From Mycobacterium syngnathidarum (GTDB lineage: Bacteria; Actinomycetota; Actinomycetes; Mycobacteriales; Mycobacteriaceae), in the NCBI RefSeq assembly GCF_001942625.1, contig NZ_MLCL01000028.1, positions 1 through 22,193 of the forward strand: DNA of 22,193 nt, read 5' to 3'. Within the stretch, counting starts at the first letter, position 1; each line of letters begins with the position of its first letter. Shown piece by piece: positions 8,348 to 15,200 of this stretch. The notes beneath the pieces were generated by a model, which was not told the origin of the DNA, ran no database searches, and saw only the letters and a program-made list of their open reading frames with translations. The translations under genes were made by a program, and so were the position numbers.

Positions 8348-8605
8348 CCCACGGGCCGCCGCAGCAGCGATCGCTGTGCTGTCGGGCGGCTTCTGACAAA
8401 ACGCGACACCGTCGCTAGCCGTCGAAAAAGTGGTGACTGCCATGACATCTGGCGCGAATCGGAGTCCGCGCCGCGGTGGAGGGATAGACGCGACCGATCC
8501 CCCAGTTGAAGCTGAGAAAGCATCAGCAAAGGGTCCGCCGTTCAACGATCAGCGGCGGAATCCATCCTGCCCACCTCGCACTCTCACCTCGCGAATCGTC
8601 ACTTG
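8348..8605. other. Non-coding gap between pcaR and an IS256-family element
   Basis: This 258-bp stretch contains no gene I can support. A plus-strand frame from 8430 runs about 59 codons up to the IS boundary at 8606. It has mixed third-position composition, no clear ribosome binding site and no recognisable similarity. It could be the front of a gene cut by the insertion, but could equally be chance. Confidence 0.4.
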
Positions 8606-8629
8606 GAGGAATTGTCAATACCTGTGGAT
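8606..8629 (+). repeat. Terminal inverted repeat of the IS256-family element, transposase 3' end
   Basis: Reading outward (minus strand) it begins ATCCACAGGTATTGAC and ends ATTCCTC. It matches the opposite end at 20 of 24 positions and the end of the left IS256-family element (894-917) also at 20 of 24. Confidence 0.8.
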
Positions 8630-8638
8630 CGGGGTGTT

Positions 8639-9960
8639 TCAGGCGACCTCCGTTCCGGCGTCCTGATCGTCGTCTGAGGGCGGTGTTGGTGGGGTGATGT
8701 CGGTGGGGCGTTCGAGCAGTTTGCCTTTGTGGAAGACCGCGCCGGCGCGGACCAGGGCGACCAGGTGCGGGGCGTTGACGGCGCGCCAGCGGGCCGAGGC
8801 GGCGTCGATCAGCTTGTAGGCCATCGCTAGTCCGGCCGTTCGCGATCCCGGGCCTTTTGTCACCTTGGTCCGAAGTCGCACTGTGGCGAAGGTGCTTTCG
8901 ATCGGGTTCGTCGTGCGCAGGTGGATCCAATGTTCGGCCGGGTACTTGAAGAACTCCAGCAGCACATCGAGGTCGTCGGTGATCTTGGCGACCGCCTTGG
9001 GGTACTTGGCGCCGAAATCGACCTCGAAGGCCTTGACCGCGAGCTGGGCCTTGTCGATATCCTCGGCGTTGTAGATCTCCTTGAGTGCCGCCAGGGCCGA
9101 CGGGTGTGCTGATTTCGGCAGTGCGGCAAGAACATTGGCTTGCTTGTGGAACCAGCAGCGCTGCTCTTTGGTGGCCGGGAACACCTCACGGACCGCTTTC
9201 CAGAACCCGAGTGCACCGTCACCGACGGCGAGCACGGGGCGGTCATGCCGCGCCGTTTGCAGTCGCGCAGCAGATCGGCCCACGACTCGGCCGATTCACG
9301 GTAGCCGTCGCTGATCGCCACCAGCTCCTTGCGGCCGTCAGCGCGCACACCGAGCATCACCAGCAGACACAGCTTTTCCTGGTCCAGGCGGACCTTGAGG
9401 GGGATGCCGTCGACCCACAGGTAGACATAGTCGCTGCCCGACAGATCGCGACGACCGAACGCGGCGGCCTCATCTTGCCACTGCGACGTGAGCCGGGTGA
9501 TCGTCGATGCCGACAACCCGGCACCGGAGCCGAGGAACTGCTCCAGGGCCGGGGTGAAATCGCTGCTCGACAACCCGTGCAGGTACAACAGCGGCAACAC
9601 CTCGGACATCTGCGGGGACTTGCGCGCCCAGGCCGGCAGGATCGCCGAGGAGAACCGCTTGCGTTCACCAGTGTCGGGATCGACACGTTTGTCGTTGACC
9701 CGCGGGGCCCTCACCTGCACCGCACCGGCTGCGGTCAGCACCTCGCGCGGCTGGTGGTAGCCGTTGCGGACCACCAATCGGTGGCCGTTGTCATCGCGCT
9801 GGTCAGCGAACTGCGCCACGTAGGCGGCGACCTCGGCCTGCAACGCCGCGGCCAGCATCTGCCGAGCGCCATCACGGACAATCTCATCCAACAACGACCG
9901 ACCAGCACCACTGTCGGTGTTGTCGTTGGCCTCCGCGCCGTCGTGAACTACGGTGAGCAT
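8639..9960 (-). pseudogene. IS256-family transposase, broken by a one-base deletion
   Basis: The intact protein would be about 440 residues from the ATG at 9960. The frame reads correctly through DLLRDCKRRGMTAP and then shifts. The correct continuation (VLAVGDGALGFW) is in another frame and runs to the stop at 8639-8641. Comparison with the homologous gene at 3-884 shows one missing base near 9235, where the plus strand reads CACGGGGC and CACCGGGGC is expected. The break lies just before the second catalytic Asp (VGDGALGFW), so the long N-terminal product lacks that Asp and the Glu of NPIEST. Programmed frameshifting is unlikely: there is no slippery motif, and the related gene is uninterrupted here. 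Confidence 0.9.
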
Positions 9961-9962
9961 GG

Positions 9963-10043
9963 GCGTACCTTCCCAACCAGCGCGCCAACGCCGGTCTTGA
10001 TCGAATACCTGATTCCGTGATGATCATCCTCGGGAAGGTGCGC
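9963..10043 (-). promoter_or_regulatory. Possible ribosome-site-masking stem in the IS256-family leader
   Basis: The leader of the transposase holds GCGCACCTTCCC (minus strand, 10043-10032). It can pair at 11 of 12 positions with GGGAAGGTACGC (9974-9963), which contains the ribosome binding site GGGAAGGT just before the ATG at 9960. Other IS elements are known to hide the transposase start in this way in transcripts that read in from outside. The role here is inferred. Confidence 0.4.
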
Positions 10044-10071
10044 TCATTTTCACGCCCCCACGCCGAGGCTC

Positions 10072-10095
10072 ATCCACAGGTTCTGATCATTCCTC
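10072..10095 (+). repeat. Terminal inverted repeat of the IS256-family element, transposase 5' end
   Basis: Begins ATCCACAGGTTCTGATC and ends ATTCCTC. It is the partner of the repeat at 8606-8629. Confidence 0.8.
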
Positions 10096-10242
10096 TCACT
10101 AAGCCTGATTCCACCGACCGACGGTGTGGTGGCCGGTTGAGCTGATGGTCTTGATCCGGGCTGGTGGTGGGCATGACGAGGCCGCTGGTCTGTCCAGCTT
10201 TTCCTGTCGGGTTCCTGGTTGTCGGGTCGGGTGGTCGGTGGT

Positions 10243-10971
10243 TCAGGCGCTGGATCGGTGGCCGATGGTGTTGTGCCACAGGGTCATCCATGCTGGTTCG
10301 GCGGGCCAGTGCCGGGGTAGGTGCAGGATCGGTCGTCGTTGGGGTCGGGCCAGACGAGCCGGGATATTGACCAGGTGACGGCGCAGGGTCGCCCCGCGCG
10401 CGGTGCGGTGACGGGTCCCGGCCAGGGTCGCGGTGGCGCGCAGCAGATTGTGGGCGATCGCGGCGCAGACGGCCCAGGCACTGTTGGCGCCGAAGCGCCC
10501 GGAGGGAATGTGGGCCAAGGGGCCGTCGATGAGGTCGGCGAAGGTGGTTTCGATGATGGCGTGGCGGCGGTGGGTGATGTCGGCGTCGGTGGCCGACTCG
10601 GTGGTGTTGGTGAAAAACGGGTGATACCGCCAGATCGGGAACAGCCCGTCTTGGGGTTGGTTGGCGTCTTTGACCCGGCGCACGATCAGCCGGGCGGTGA
10701 CCGCCTCATAGGTGCCGGTTTTGGCCATGGTGTAGACGGCTTCAGCGACTTCGGCATCAGAGATCCAGGCCCCGGTCTCGCGATCGAGCACCGCACCCGG
10801 GTATTTCACCGGGGTCCAGGCGTTCTCGGGAATGCTGTCGATGGCGCGTTGCACCGCGGCGTTGCGGGTCAGCACCAGCGAGAACACCGCCCCGTAGCGG
10901 CGGCATACCCGGATCACCGCCCGCGATCCATAGGCGCTGTCACCGCGCACGATGATCTGCCCGGTGACGCC
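10243..10971 (-). pseudogene. IS1380-family transposase, C-terminal half (gene split by the Tn3-family transposon)
   Basis: This fragment carries the second catalytic Asp (GQIIVRGDSAYGS) and the Glu (HRRHAIIETTFADLIDG) of the IS1380-family DDE transposase. It also has the characteristic FFTNTTESATDADITHRRHAIIE and SGRFGANSAWAVCAAIAHNLLRA. It starts abruptly at 10971, where the transposon's terminal repeat begins; the missing N-terminal half is at 21564-22030. Joining the two after removing one GGCGT copy gives the continuous sequence RAAGVTGQIIVRGD. The reading frame happens to stay open into the transposon end, which makes a spurious longer frame. A hairpin (GCTGG-TCTGT-CCAGC, 10184-10198) lies about 45 bp beyond the stop. 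Confidence 0.93.
10967..10971. repeat. 5-bp target-site duplication, left copy
   Basis: ACGCC on the plus strand (GGCGT on the minus). The same five bases lie directly outside the right end at 21564-21568. Tn3-family transposons make 5-bp duplications. Confidence 0.93.
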
Positions 10972-11025
10972 GGGGTCCCGGCAGTAATGGCGCAAAAAAC
11001 AACGAGGTTCGCGTAGCGCCTGGTC
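10972..11025 (+). repeat. Left terminal inverted repeat of the Tn3-family transposon
   Basis: 54 bp beginning GGGGTCCCGGCAGTAATGG. It matches the reverse complement of 21510-21563 at 53 of 54 positions; the single difference is at position 11. Tn3-family repeats are usually about 38 bp, so this one is unusually long. Confidence 0.95.
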
Positions 11026-11057
11026 CGGGTAGACGGACGAGTCGTTGTTGGTGGCCG

Positions 11058-12011
11058 CTATCGGTGGCCGCGGTCGGGACCGAGGAGGCTGGTGATGCCG
11101 CGCATGGCCGCCGGTGAGGGTTTGAAGTAGCGGCGCAGGTTGTCGGGTTTGCGGTGGCGGGACTTGGCCATTAGCTCGAGCAGGCTGGCTCCGGCCTCGC
11201 CGAGATGCGTCAGGCCAGAATGCCGGAGTTCGTGCAGGTCCCAGCCGGTGCCGGGTCCGTTGGTGGCGGTGGCGGCATCGAGCAGGGCGCGGGCCTGGCC
11301 GTAGGACAACCTGGCCAGGCCGGTGTCGGGGCAGATGTCGCGGTCGGCGACGGCTTTGCGGGGTCCGGGTCGGCGGTGGGTGACGAACAGCGGTCCGCGG
11401 GTGCGGCCCTTGGTGAGGCGTGGCAGGAGCCGGGCGGTACCCGCGTCCCAGTACACGAGCTCGTGCGCGTACTCGTGATGGGCGGCGCCGCGGCGGCGGG
11501 TGCGGGGCTTGGCGCCCTTGGACTTCACCGGGCAGCACCGCCCGGCCAGGTCGAGGTCTTCGATGTTGACCTGGAGCAGTTCCTCGGTGCGGGCGCATGT
11601 TTCGTAGAGCATCCGCCACAGCGTCTTATCCCGCAGGTCGATGTCGCGGCGGGTGATGAGCCGGTCGATCGCGGTGCGCGAGCGCACCGGGGTGGCCGAG
11701 TCCGGCGGGGTGGAGCGTTTCACCCACGCGGGGACCGCCGGGGCGAGGTGTCCGTGCTCGCGGCACCACGCCAGCCAAGACGCGACCGCGGCGCGGCGGG
11801 CGTTCCAGGTGTTGACCGCCGCCTCGCCCCACAAAGTTTCCAGGGTTTCGCCGATCTCGTCGTCGGCGACATTGGCCAGCGGCCGGGCCTCGCCGAGCCT
11901 GGCGGTGGTCTTATCGACGGCGATGGCGTAGGAGCGGCGGGTGTTCGGGGAGCGGATCGAGTCGAGGAAGCCGTCGCCGGCGGCGCGGACGGTGATCCCG
12001 GACGACAACAT
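11058..12011 (-). CDS. tnpI: TnpI-type tyrosine recombinase (cointegrate resolvase)
   Basis: A 317-residue tyrosine recombinase (phage-integrase family). An N-terminal SAM-like core-binding domain covers about residues 10-100 ([37 protein letters not shown]). The catalytic domain has Arg141 ([11 protein letters not shown]), a Lys near 163-165, His260 and Arg263 ([10 protein letters not shown]), His286 (SRHRKPDNL) and the nucleophile Tyr295 (LRRYF). The ATG at 12011 has GGGAGGT 6 bp upstream and is preferred over an upstream ATG at 12095, which would run through the recombination site. Most Tn3-family elements use a serine resolvase; Tn4430 and Tn5401 use a tyrosine TnpI, as seems true here. 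Its stop is about 30 bp from the left terminal repeat. Confidence 0.9.
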   Translation of the reverse strand: MLSSGITVRAAGDGFLDSIRSPNTRRSYAIAVDKTTARLGEARPLANVADDEIGETLETLWGEAAVNTWNARRAAVASWLAWCREHGHLAPAVPAWVKRSTPPDSATPVRSRTAIDRLITRRDIDLRDKTLWRMLYETCARTEELLQVNIEDLDLAGRCCPVKSKGAKPRTRRRGAAHHEYAHELVYWDAGTARLLPRLTKGRTRGPLFVTHRRPGPRKAVADRDICPDTGLARLSYGQARALLDAATATNGPGTGWDLHELRHSGLTHLGEAGASLLELMAKSRHRKPDNLRRYFKPSPAAMRGITSLLGPDRGHR

Positions 12012-12031
12012 TGTGACCTCCCTGGCCTGCT

Positions 12032-12126
12032 TGCCACAGATAACAGGGCCGCTTCGCGCACCGCCGGAGCGGAGTCGTCGCAGGCCGGGTTTCATGGTGC
12101 CACAGATAACAGGGTGTTATCTGTGG
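12032..12126. other. Internal recombination site for TnpI (core palindrome plus upstream copy)
   Basis: The core is CCACAGATAAC at 12100-12110 and its exact reverse complement at 12116-12126, separated by AGGGT. This is the layout of a tyrosine-recombinase crossover site. A 17-bp direct copy, TGCCACAGATAACAGGG, is at 12032-12048 and again at 12098-12114. The site sits between the tnpI start and the last gene of the mer operon. In Tn4430 the recombination site likewise has a two-arm core plus accessory copies of the same motif next to tnpI. Binding of TnpI here would also overlap the tnpI promoter, suggesting self-repression. Confidence 0.82.
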
Positions 12127-12128
12127 GA

Positions 12129-13508
12129 TCAGTCGGCGGCGGGTCGGTGGACGCCGCCGGCGGCGGCGTTGACGGCTTCGGCGAGGGTGGGGTGGATGTG
12201 GATGGCGGCGGCGAGTTGGCCGTAGGTGGCGCCGCAGGTCATGGCGATGACGGCTTCGTGGACGAGGTCGCCGCCGTCGGGTCCGGCGATGTGGCAGCCG
12301 AGGATCCGGTCGGTGGCGGCGTCGGCGACGAATTTGACCAGGCCGCGGGTGTTGCCGATGGCGCGTGCTTTGGCAACGCCGGTGAAGTTCTGGCGGCCGA
12401 TGATCACGTCGTAGCCGGCTGCGCGGGCGGCGGGTTCGGTCAGGCCGACGGCTCCGACTTCGGGGTCGGTGAACACCGCGTGCGGCACGACACGTCCGGT
12501 GGTGGTGCGGTCCTGGTCGCGGTAGACGGTGCGGTAGACGATGTCGGCGTCGTCGCGGGCGGTGTGGGTGAACATCGGCCCGCCCCGCAGGTCGCCGATC
12601 GCCCACACGTTGTCGGCGGAGGTGTTCAGGGTGTCGCCGACGGTGAGGAAGCCGTGCGGGTCGGGTTGCAGGTCGAGGTGTTCCAGGCCCAGGGCGTCGG
12701 TGTTGGGGGTGCGCCCGGTGGCGAGCAGCAGGTGGCTGCCGGTGATCTCGGCGGTCTCGGTGCCGGTGCAGCCGATCCGGATGTTGCCGGCCGTCCCGGC
12801 GGCGTGAGTACAGGTGGTGGCGGTCGCGACAGTGATGCCGTCGGCAGTCATGCCGTCGGCGACGGCGGCGCTGATGTCGGGGTCTTCCCCGGGCAGCAGC
12901 CGGTCGGCGCGCTGGACGATGGTGACCTCGGCGCCGAATCGCCGGAACATCTGCGCGAATTCGCAGCCGACGTAGCCGCCGCCGACGACGAGCAGGTGGG
13001 CGGGTAGTTCGGTGAGGTCGAGCAGCGTGCGGGAGGTGTAGTAGGGCACGGCATCCAAGCCGTCGATGGCCGGGAGGGTGGTGCGGGTGCCGGTCGCGAG
13101 GATGATCCGGTCCGCGGTCAGGGTGGTGCCGTCGACGGTGAGGCGCCGGTTACCGGTGAATTGTCCTGCGGCGTGGTAGAAGTCGAGGTCGGCGGATTTT
13201 TCGACGGCCCGATACGATCCGGCCCGGATGGAATCGACGAGGGTGTTCTTACGCTCCACCACGGCGGCCAGGTCGACGGTGACCGGACCGCCGACGCGGA
13301 CGCCGAACTCGGCGGCGCGGCGGGCCTGATGGGCGACGGCGGCGGAGGCGATCATCGTCTTGGTGGGGATGCAGCCCCGGTTCAGGCAGGTCCCGCCGAG
13401 CAGTTCCTTCTCGACGAAGGCGACCCGGCCGTGGCGGGCGGCGCGCAGCGCCAGTGGCAGCCCGGACATTCCGCCGCCGAGCACGAGGGTGTCGTAGCGT
13501 TCGGTCAT
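12129..13508 (-). CDS. MerA-like FAD-dependent disulfide oxidoreductase without a mercury-binding tail
   Basis: A 459-residue class I pyridine-nucleotide disulfide oxidoreductase. Residues 1-30 bind FAD (TLVLGGGMSGLPLALRAARHG). The redox disulfide is Cys41/Cys46 in GGTCLNRGCIPTK. The NAD(P)H-binding motif is VVGGGYVGCEFAQMF, the second FAD segment is NVWAIGDLRGGPMFTH, and the C-terminal dimer domain holds HIHPTLAEAV. His439 and Glu444 form the usual catalytic dyad; true MerA has Tyr in place of that His. There is no C-terminal CysCys. It is therefore more like a mycothione/dihydrolipoamide-type reductase or an RclA-like enzyme than a mercuric reductase. The ATG at 13508 overlaps the stop of the CcdA-like gene (ATGA). 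It may supply reducing power to the mer proteins; the substrate is unknown. Confidence 0.85.
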   Translation of the reverse strand: MTERYDTLVLGGGMSGLPLALRAARHGRVAFVEKELLGGTCLNRGCIPTKTMIASAAVAHQARRAAEFGVRVGGPVTVDLAAVVERKNTLVDSIRAGSYRAVEKSADLDFYHAAGQFTGNRRLTVDGTTLTADRIILATGTRTTLPAIDGLDAVPYYTSRTLLDLTELPAHLLVVGGGYVGCEFAQMFRRFGAEVTIVQRADRLLPGEDPDISAAVADGMTADGITVATATTCTHAAGTAGNIRIGCTGTETAEITGSHLLLATGRTPNTDALGLEHLDLQPDPHGFLTVGDTLNTSADNVWAIGDLRGGPMFTHTARDDADIVYRTVYRDQDRTTTGRVVPHAVFTDPEVGAVGLTEPAARAAGYDVIIGRQNFTGVAKARAIGNTRGLVKFVADAATDRILGCHIAGPDGGDLVHEAVIAMTCGATYGQLAAAIHIHPTLAEAVNAAAGGVHRPAAD

Positions 13509-14401
13509 TGCGGGCGCCCTTCCTCGATGACGGTCGTCGGGGTGCAGCAGTCGACGGGTGCGGCATCGGTAACGCGGCGCCGGATCATGCGGTGAGCGAG
13601 GACGGTGACGGCGGCGGTGAGCACGGTCAGTGCCGCGATCGTCGCCATCAGTGGTGTGTGGTTCTGCAGCCAGGTGCTGGCGGTGGTGGACAGGGCCGCG
13701 AATCCGTTGGTGCCGGTGGTGTCGCCGGTGACGGCGGGCAGCCAGTACCAGGCCAGGTAGGCGCCGGTGAGGATGAGCACGGTCGCGGTGATGCGGGTGC
13801 CGTGCCGGGCGAGGGCGGCGAGATGGTGGGTGAGCGCGGTACCGGCGGCCGCGGCGGCGAGGCTGACCAGCAGCAGGATCGTCGCGGCGCCGAGGGTGTA
13901 GGCGACGAACACCGCGAGCAGCGCACCCCAGCCCGCGGTGGCCTGGGCCTGGGCGATGACGGCCAGCAGCACCCCGAACGTGCACGACAGCGACGCCGCG
14001 GCGTAGCCGATCCCGGCGAGGACGATCCCGGTTGTGCCGCCCGGCCCGGTGGCCGGGCGCAGCGCTCGGGTGGGCAGTCGCAGACCGAGCACGCGGCCGG
14101 TGAACATGACGACACCGAGCAATACCAGGGCGACACCGACGACCAGACCGAGCCACGGCGCGGCGCTGATCAGCGCGCGGGCACCGGCGCTGATGGCCAG
14201 CCCCGCCACGGCCAGGGTGCCCGCGAACCCGAGGGTAAAAGCGACGCCGGTTCGCAGCGCCCGCGCCGTGCGTACCCCGAGCGGTTCGGTGGCGGTGTCG
14301 CCGAGGGTGTGGGTGATCCAGGCCGGCAGCAGCGCGAAACCGCACGGATTGACCGGGGCGAGCATGCCCGCGGTGAACGCCAAGGCCAGCAGCCCGTTCA
14401 C
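13505..14401 (-). CDS. CcdA/DsbD-like membrane thiol transporter with CysCys tail
   Basis: A 298-residue polytopic membrane protein of the CcdA / DsbD transmembrane family, which carries electrons across the membrane. The N-terminal LAPVNPCGFALLPAW supplies Cys20 and SLSCTFG supplies Cys140, the two membrane cysteines expected in this family. There are about six or seven hydrophobic helices, the last near residues 255-275. Unusually, the short C-terminal tail ends in VDCCTPTT (Cys285-Cys286), resembling the mercury-binding pairs of mer proteins. It begins with GTG at 14401, overlapping the lipoprotein stop as GTGA. It could keep extracytoplasmic mer thiols reduced, or itself pass Hg(II) inwards to MerA; sequence alone does not decide between these. 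Confidence 0.85.
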   Translation of the reverse strand: MNGLLALAFTAGMLAPVNPCGFALLPAWITHTLGDTATEPLGVRTARALRTGVAFTLGFAGTLAVAGLAISAGARALISAAPWLGLVVGVALVLLGVVMFTGRVLGLRLPTRALRPATGPGGTTGIVLAGIGYAAASLSCTFGVLLAVIAQAQATAGWGALLAVFVAYTLGAATILLLVSLAAAAAGTALTHHLAALARHGTRITATVLILTGAYLAWYWLPAVTGDTTGTNGFAALSTTASTWLQNHTPLMATIAALTVLTAAVTVLAHRMIRRRVTDAAPVDCCTPTTVIEEGRPQ

Positions 14402-14904
14402 CGGTCCCCGGCCTTCGCCAGCGCGGCGGTGATCTGATCGGCGGACGGGTCGGCGGCCCGGTAGGCGACCGCACCGCCGGGGTCGACGACGAGCAGGGTC
14501 GACAGGGCGGCCACGGAGTACCGCTTGGTCAGGGTCGCATCGGTGTCGATGACCGCGGGCACGGTGTCGGTCCCGGTTTGCTGCTGGAAGTCGGTGACGA
14601 CCTGGGCAGGTTCGGCCGGATCCATGTCGACCAGGACGAAAGCGGCGGTGTCACCGAGTTGTCGCGCAGCCTGCGACAGCGACTTCGCGCCGCCCACGCA
14701 TTCACCGCAGCCGACCGAAAAGAAGAACATCGCCGTCGGCTTGCCGCTGGGCACGGTCACCGGCGCCCCGGACAGCGCGGTGACCGTGACGGGGTCGGTG
14801 GCGGCGCGGGGCGAGGCGGTGTCGGTGCCGCAGGCAGCCAGCACCGTGACCGCCAGGGCGGCGAGCGCCGCGCTCACCGTGCGTCGGGTGATCGGCGTGG
14901 TCAC
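14398..14904 (-). CDS. Thioredoxin-like lipoprotein of the mer operon
   Basis: A 168-residue extracytoplasmic lipoprotein. The signal peptide (Arg7-Arg8, hydrophobic stretch 10-22) ends in the lipobox LAAC with Cys25. The mature part has a thioredoxin/TlpA-like fold: strand AMFFFSVGC, active-site Cys66-Gly-Glu-Cys69, and later FVLVDMDPAEP. In TlpA proteins the segment facing the active site reads GxPTTFL with a cis-proline; here it is VAALSTLLVVDPGG, so that proline is missing. Loss of the cis-proline allows metal binding in some thioredoxin folds, which would fit a Hg-capture role like that of MerP. The GTG at 14904 overlaps the upstream stop (GTGA). The CcdA-like protein encoded next is the natural partner. 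Confidence 0.85.
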   Translation of the reverse strand: MTTPITRRTVSAALAALAVTVLAACGTDTASPRAATDPVTVTALSGAPVTVPSGKPTAMFFFSVGCGECVGGAKSLSQAARQLGDTAAFVLVDMDPAEPAQVVTDFQQQTGTDTVPAVIDTDATLTKRYSVAALSTLLVVDPGGAVAYRAADPSADQITAALAKAGDR

Positions 14905-15200
14905 GGCTGGGAACTCCGATCGGTCGACGCGTTGGGCTGATGCGATCGGCGGGTGCCCAGCAGTCCGCGGACTGTCCCTCGCTGCGGCGGCTTACGACGG
15001 CGCGCGGTGTAGCCGACGGCGGCGAGGACCATCACCGCGGCGGCCACGATCGGTCCCCAACTGCGCAGCGCACCGCCGAGGGCGGTGAGCGCACCGGCCG
15101 CGATCAAGGCCGGTCCGGCGCAGCACACGATCATGGCCACGGCGGCACCCACCACCGCGAGCGGGCCGCCGATCCCCGTGGAGTTGTTGCGTACGTTCAT
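14901..15200 (-). CDS. Small MerT/MerF-like membrane protein with vicinal cysteines
   Basis: A 99-residue protein with two predicted membrane helices (about 14-38 and 45-65). The first helix carries IVCCAGPALIAAGAL; vicinal Cys26-Cys27 in helix 1 is the hallmark of MerT, MerF and related Hg(II) uptake proteins. A basic, low-complexity cytoplasmic tail follows (ARRRKPP onwards) and lacks the second cysteine pair found in MerT/MerF. The ATG at 15200 is chosen because it shares one base with the ArsR stop (TGATG); a TTG one codon earlier is possible. It probably brings Hg(II) across the membrane to MerA. A specific symbol is withheld because the subfamily is unclear. Confidence 0.8.
   Translation of the reverse strand: MNVRNNSTGIGGPLAVVGAAVAMIVCCAGPALIAAGALTALGGALRSWGPIVAAAVMVLAAVGYTARRRKPPQRGTVRGLLGTRRSHQPNASTDRSSQP

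Larger units (their letters stand above)
8606..10095 (-). mobile_element. IS256-family element with frameshifted transposase
   Basis: About 1.49 kb. The ends are 24-bp inverted repeats at 8606-8629 and 10072-10095 (20 of 24 matching; inner side ATCCACAGGT, outer side ATTCCTC). It carries one transposase gene that is now broken, so it cannot move on its own unless a related enzyme acts on its ends. It lies inverted relative to the element at 1-917. A perfect 8-bp target duplication is not seen: the flanks read TCACTTGG and TCACTAAG. Confidence 0.85.

Noticed and set aside
8430..8605. A 59-codon frame before the IS256-family element as a truncated gene
   Set aside because: There is no ribosome site, codon use is unlike the neighbours and no family is recognised.
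8599..10103. Target duplication around the right IS256-family element (TCACTTGG / TCACTAAG)
   Set aside because: Only six of eight bases agree and the exact ends are uncertain, so chance cannot be excluded.
10972..11619. Extension of the IS1380 transposase frame into the Tn3-family transposon
   Set aside because: The frame stays open through the terminal repeat and antisense of tnpI, but the family sequence ends at the 5-bp duplication.
11205..13007. A 600-codon open frame on the plus strand
   Set aside because: It is antisense to tnpI and the flavoprotein gene, is glycine/valine-rich low-complexity sequence and runs through the recombination site.
13509..14474. Long N-terminal extension of the flavoprotein frame
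   Set aside because: It is the wrong-frame shadow of the CcdA-like and lipoprotein genes; the FAD-binding N-terminus starts at the ATG at 13508.
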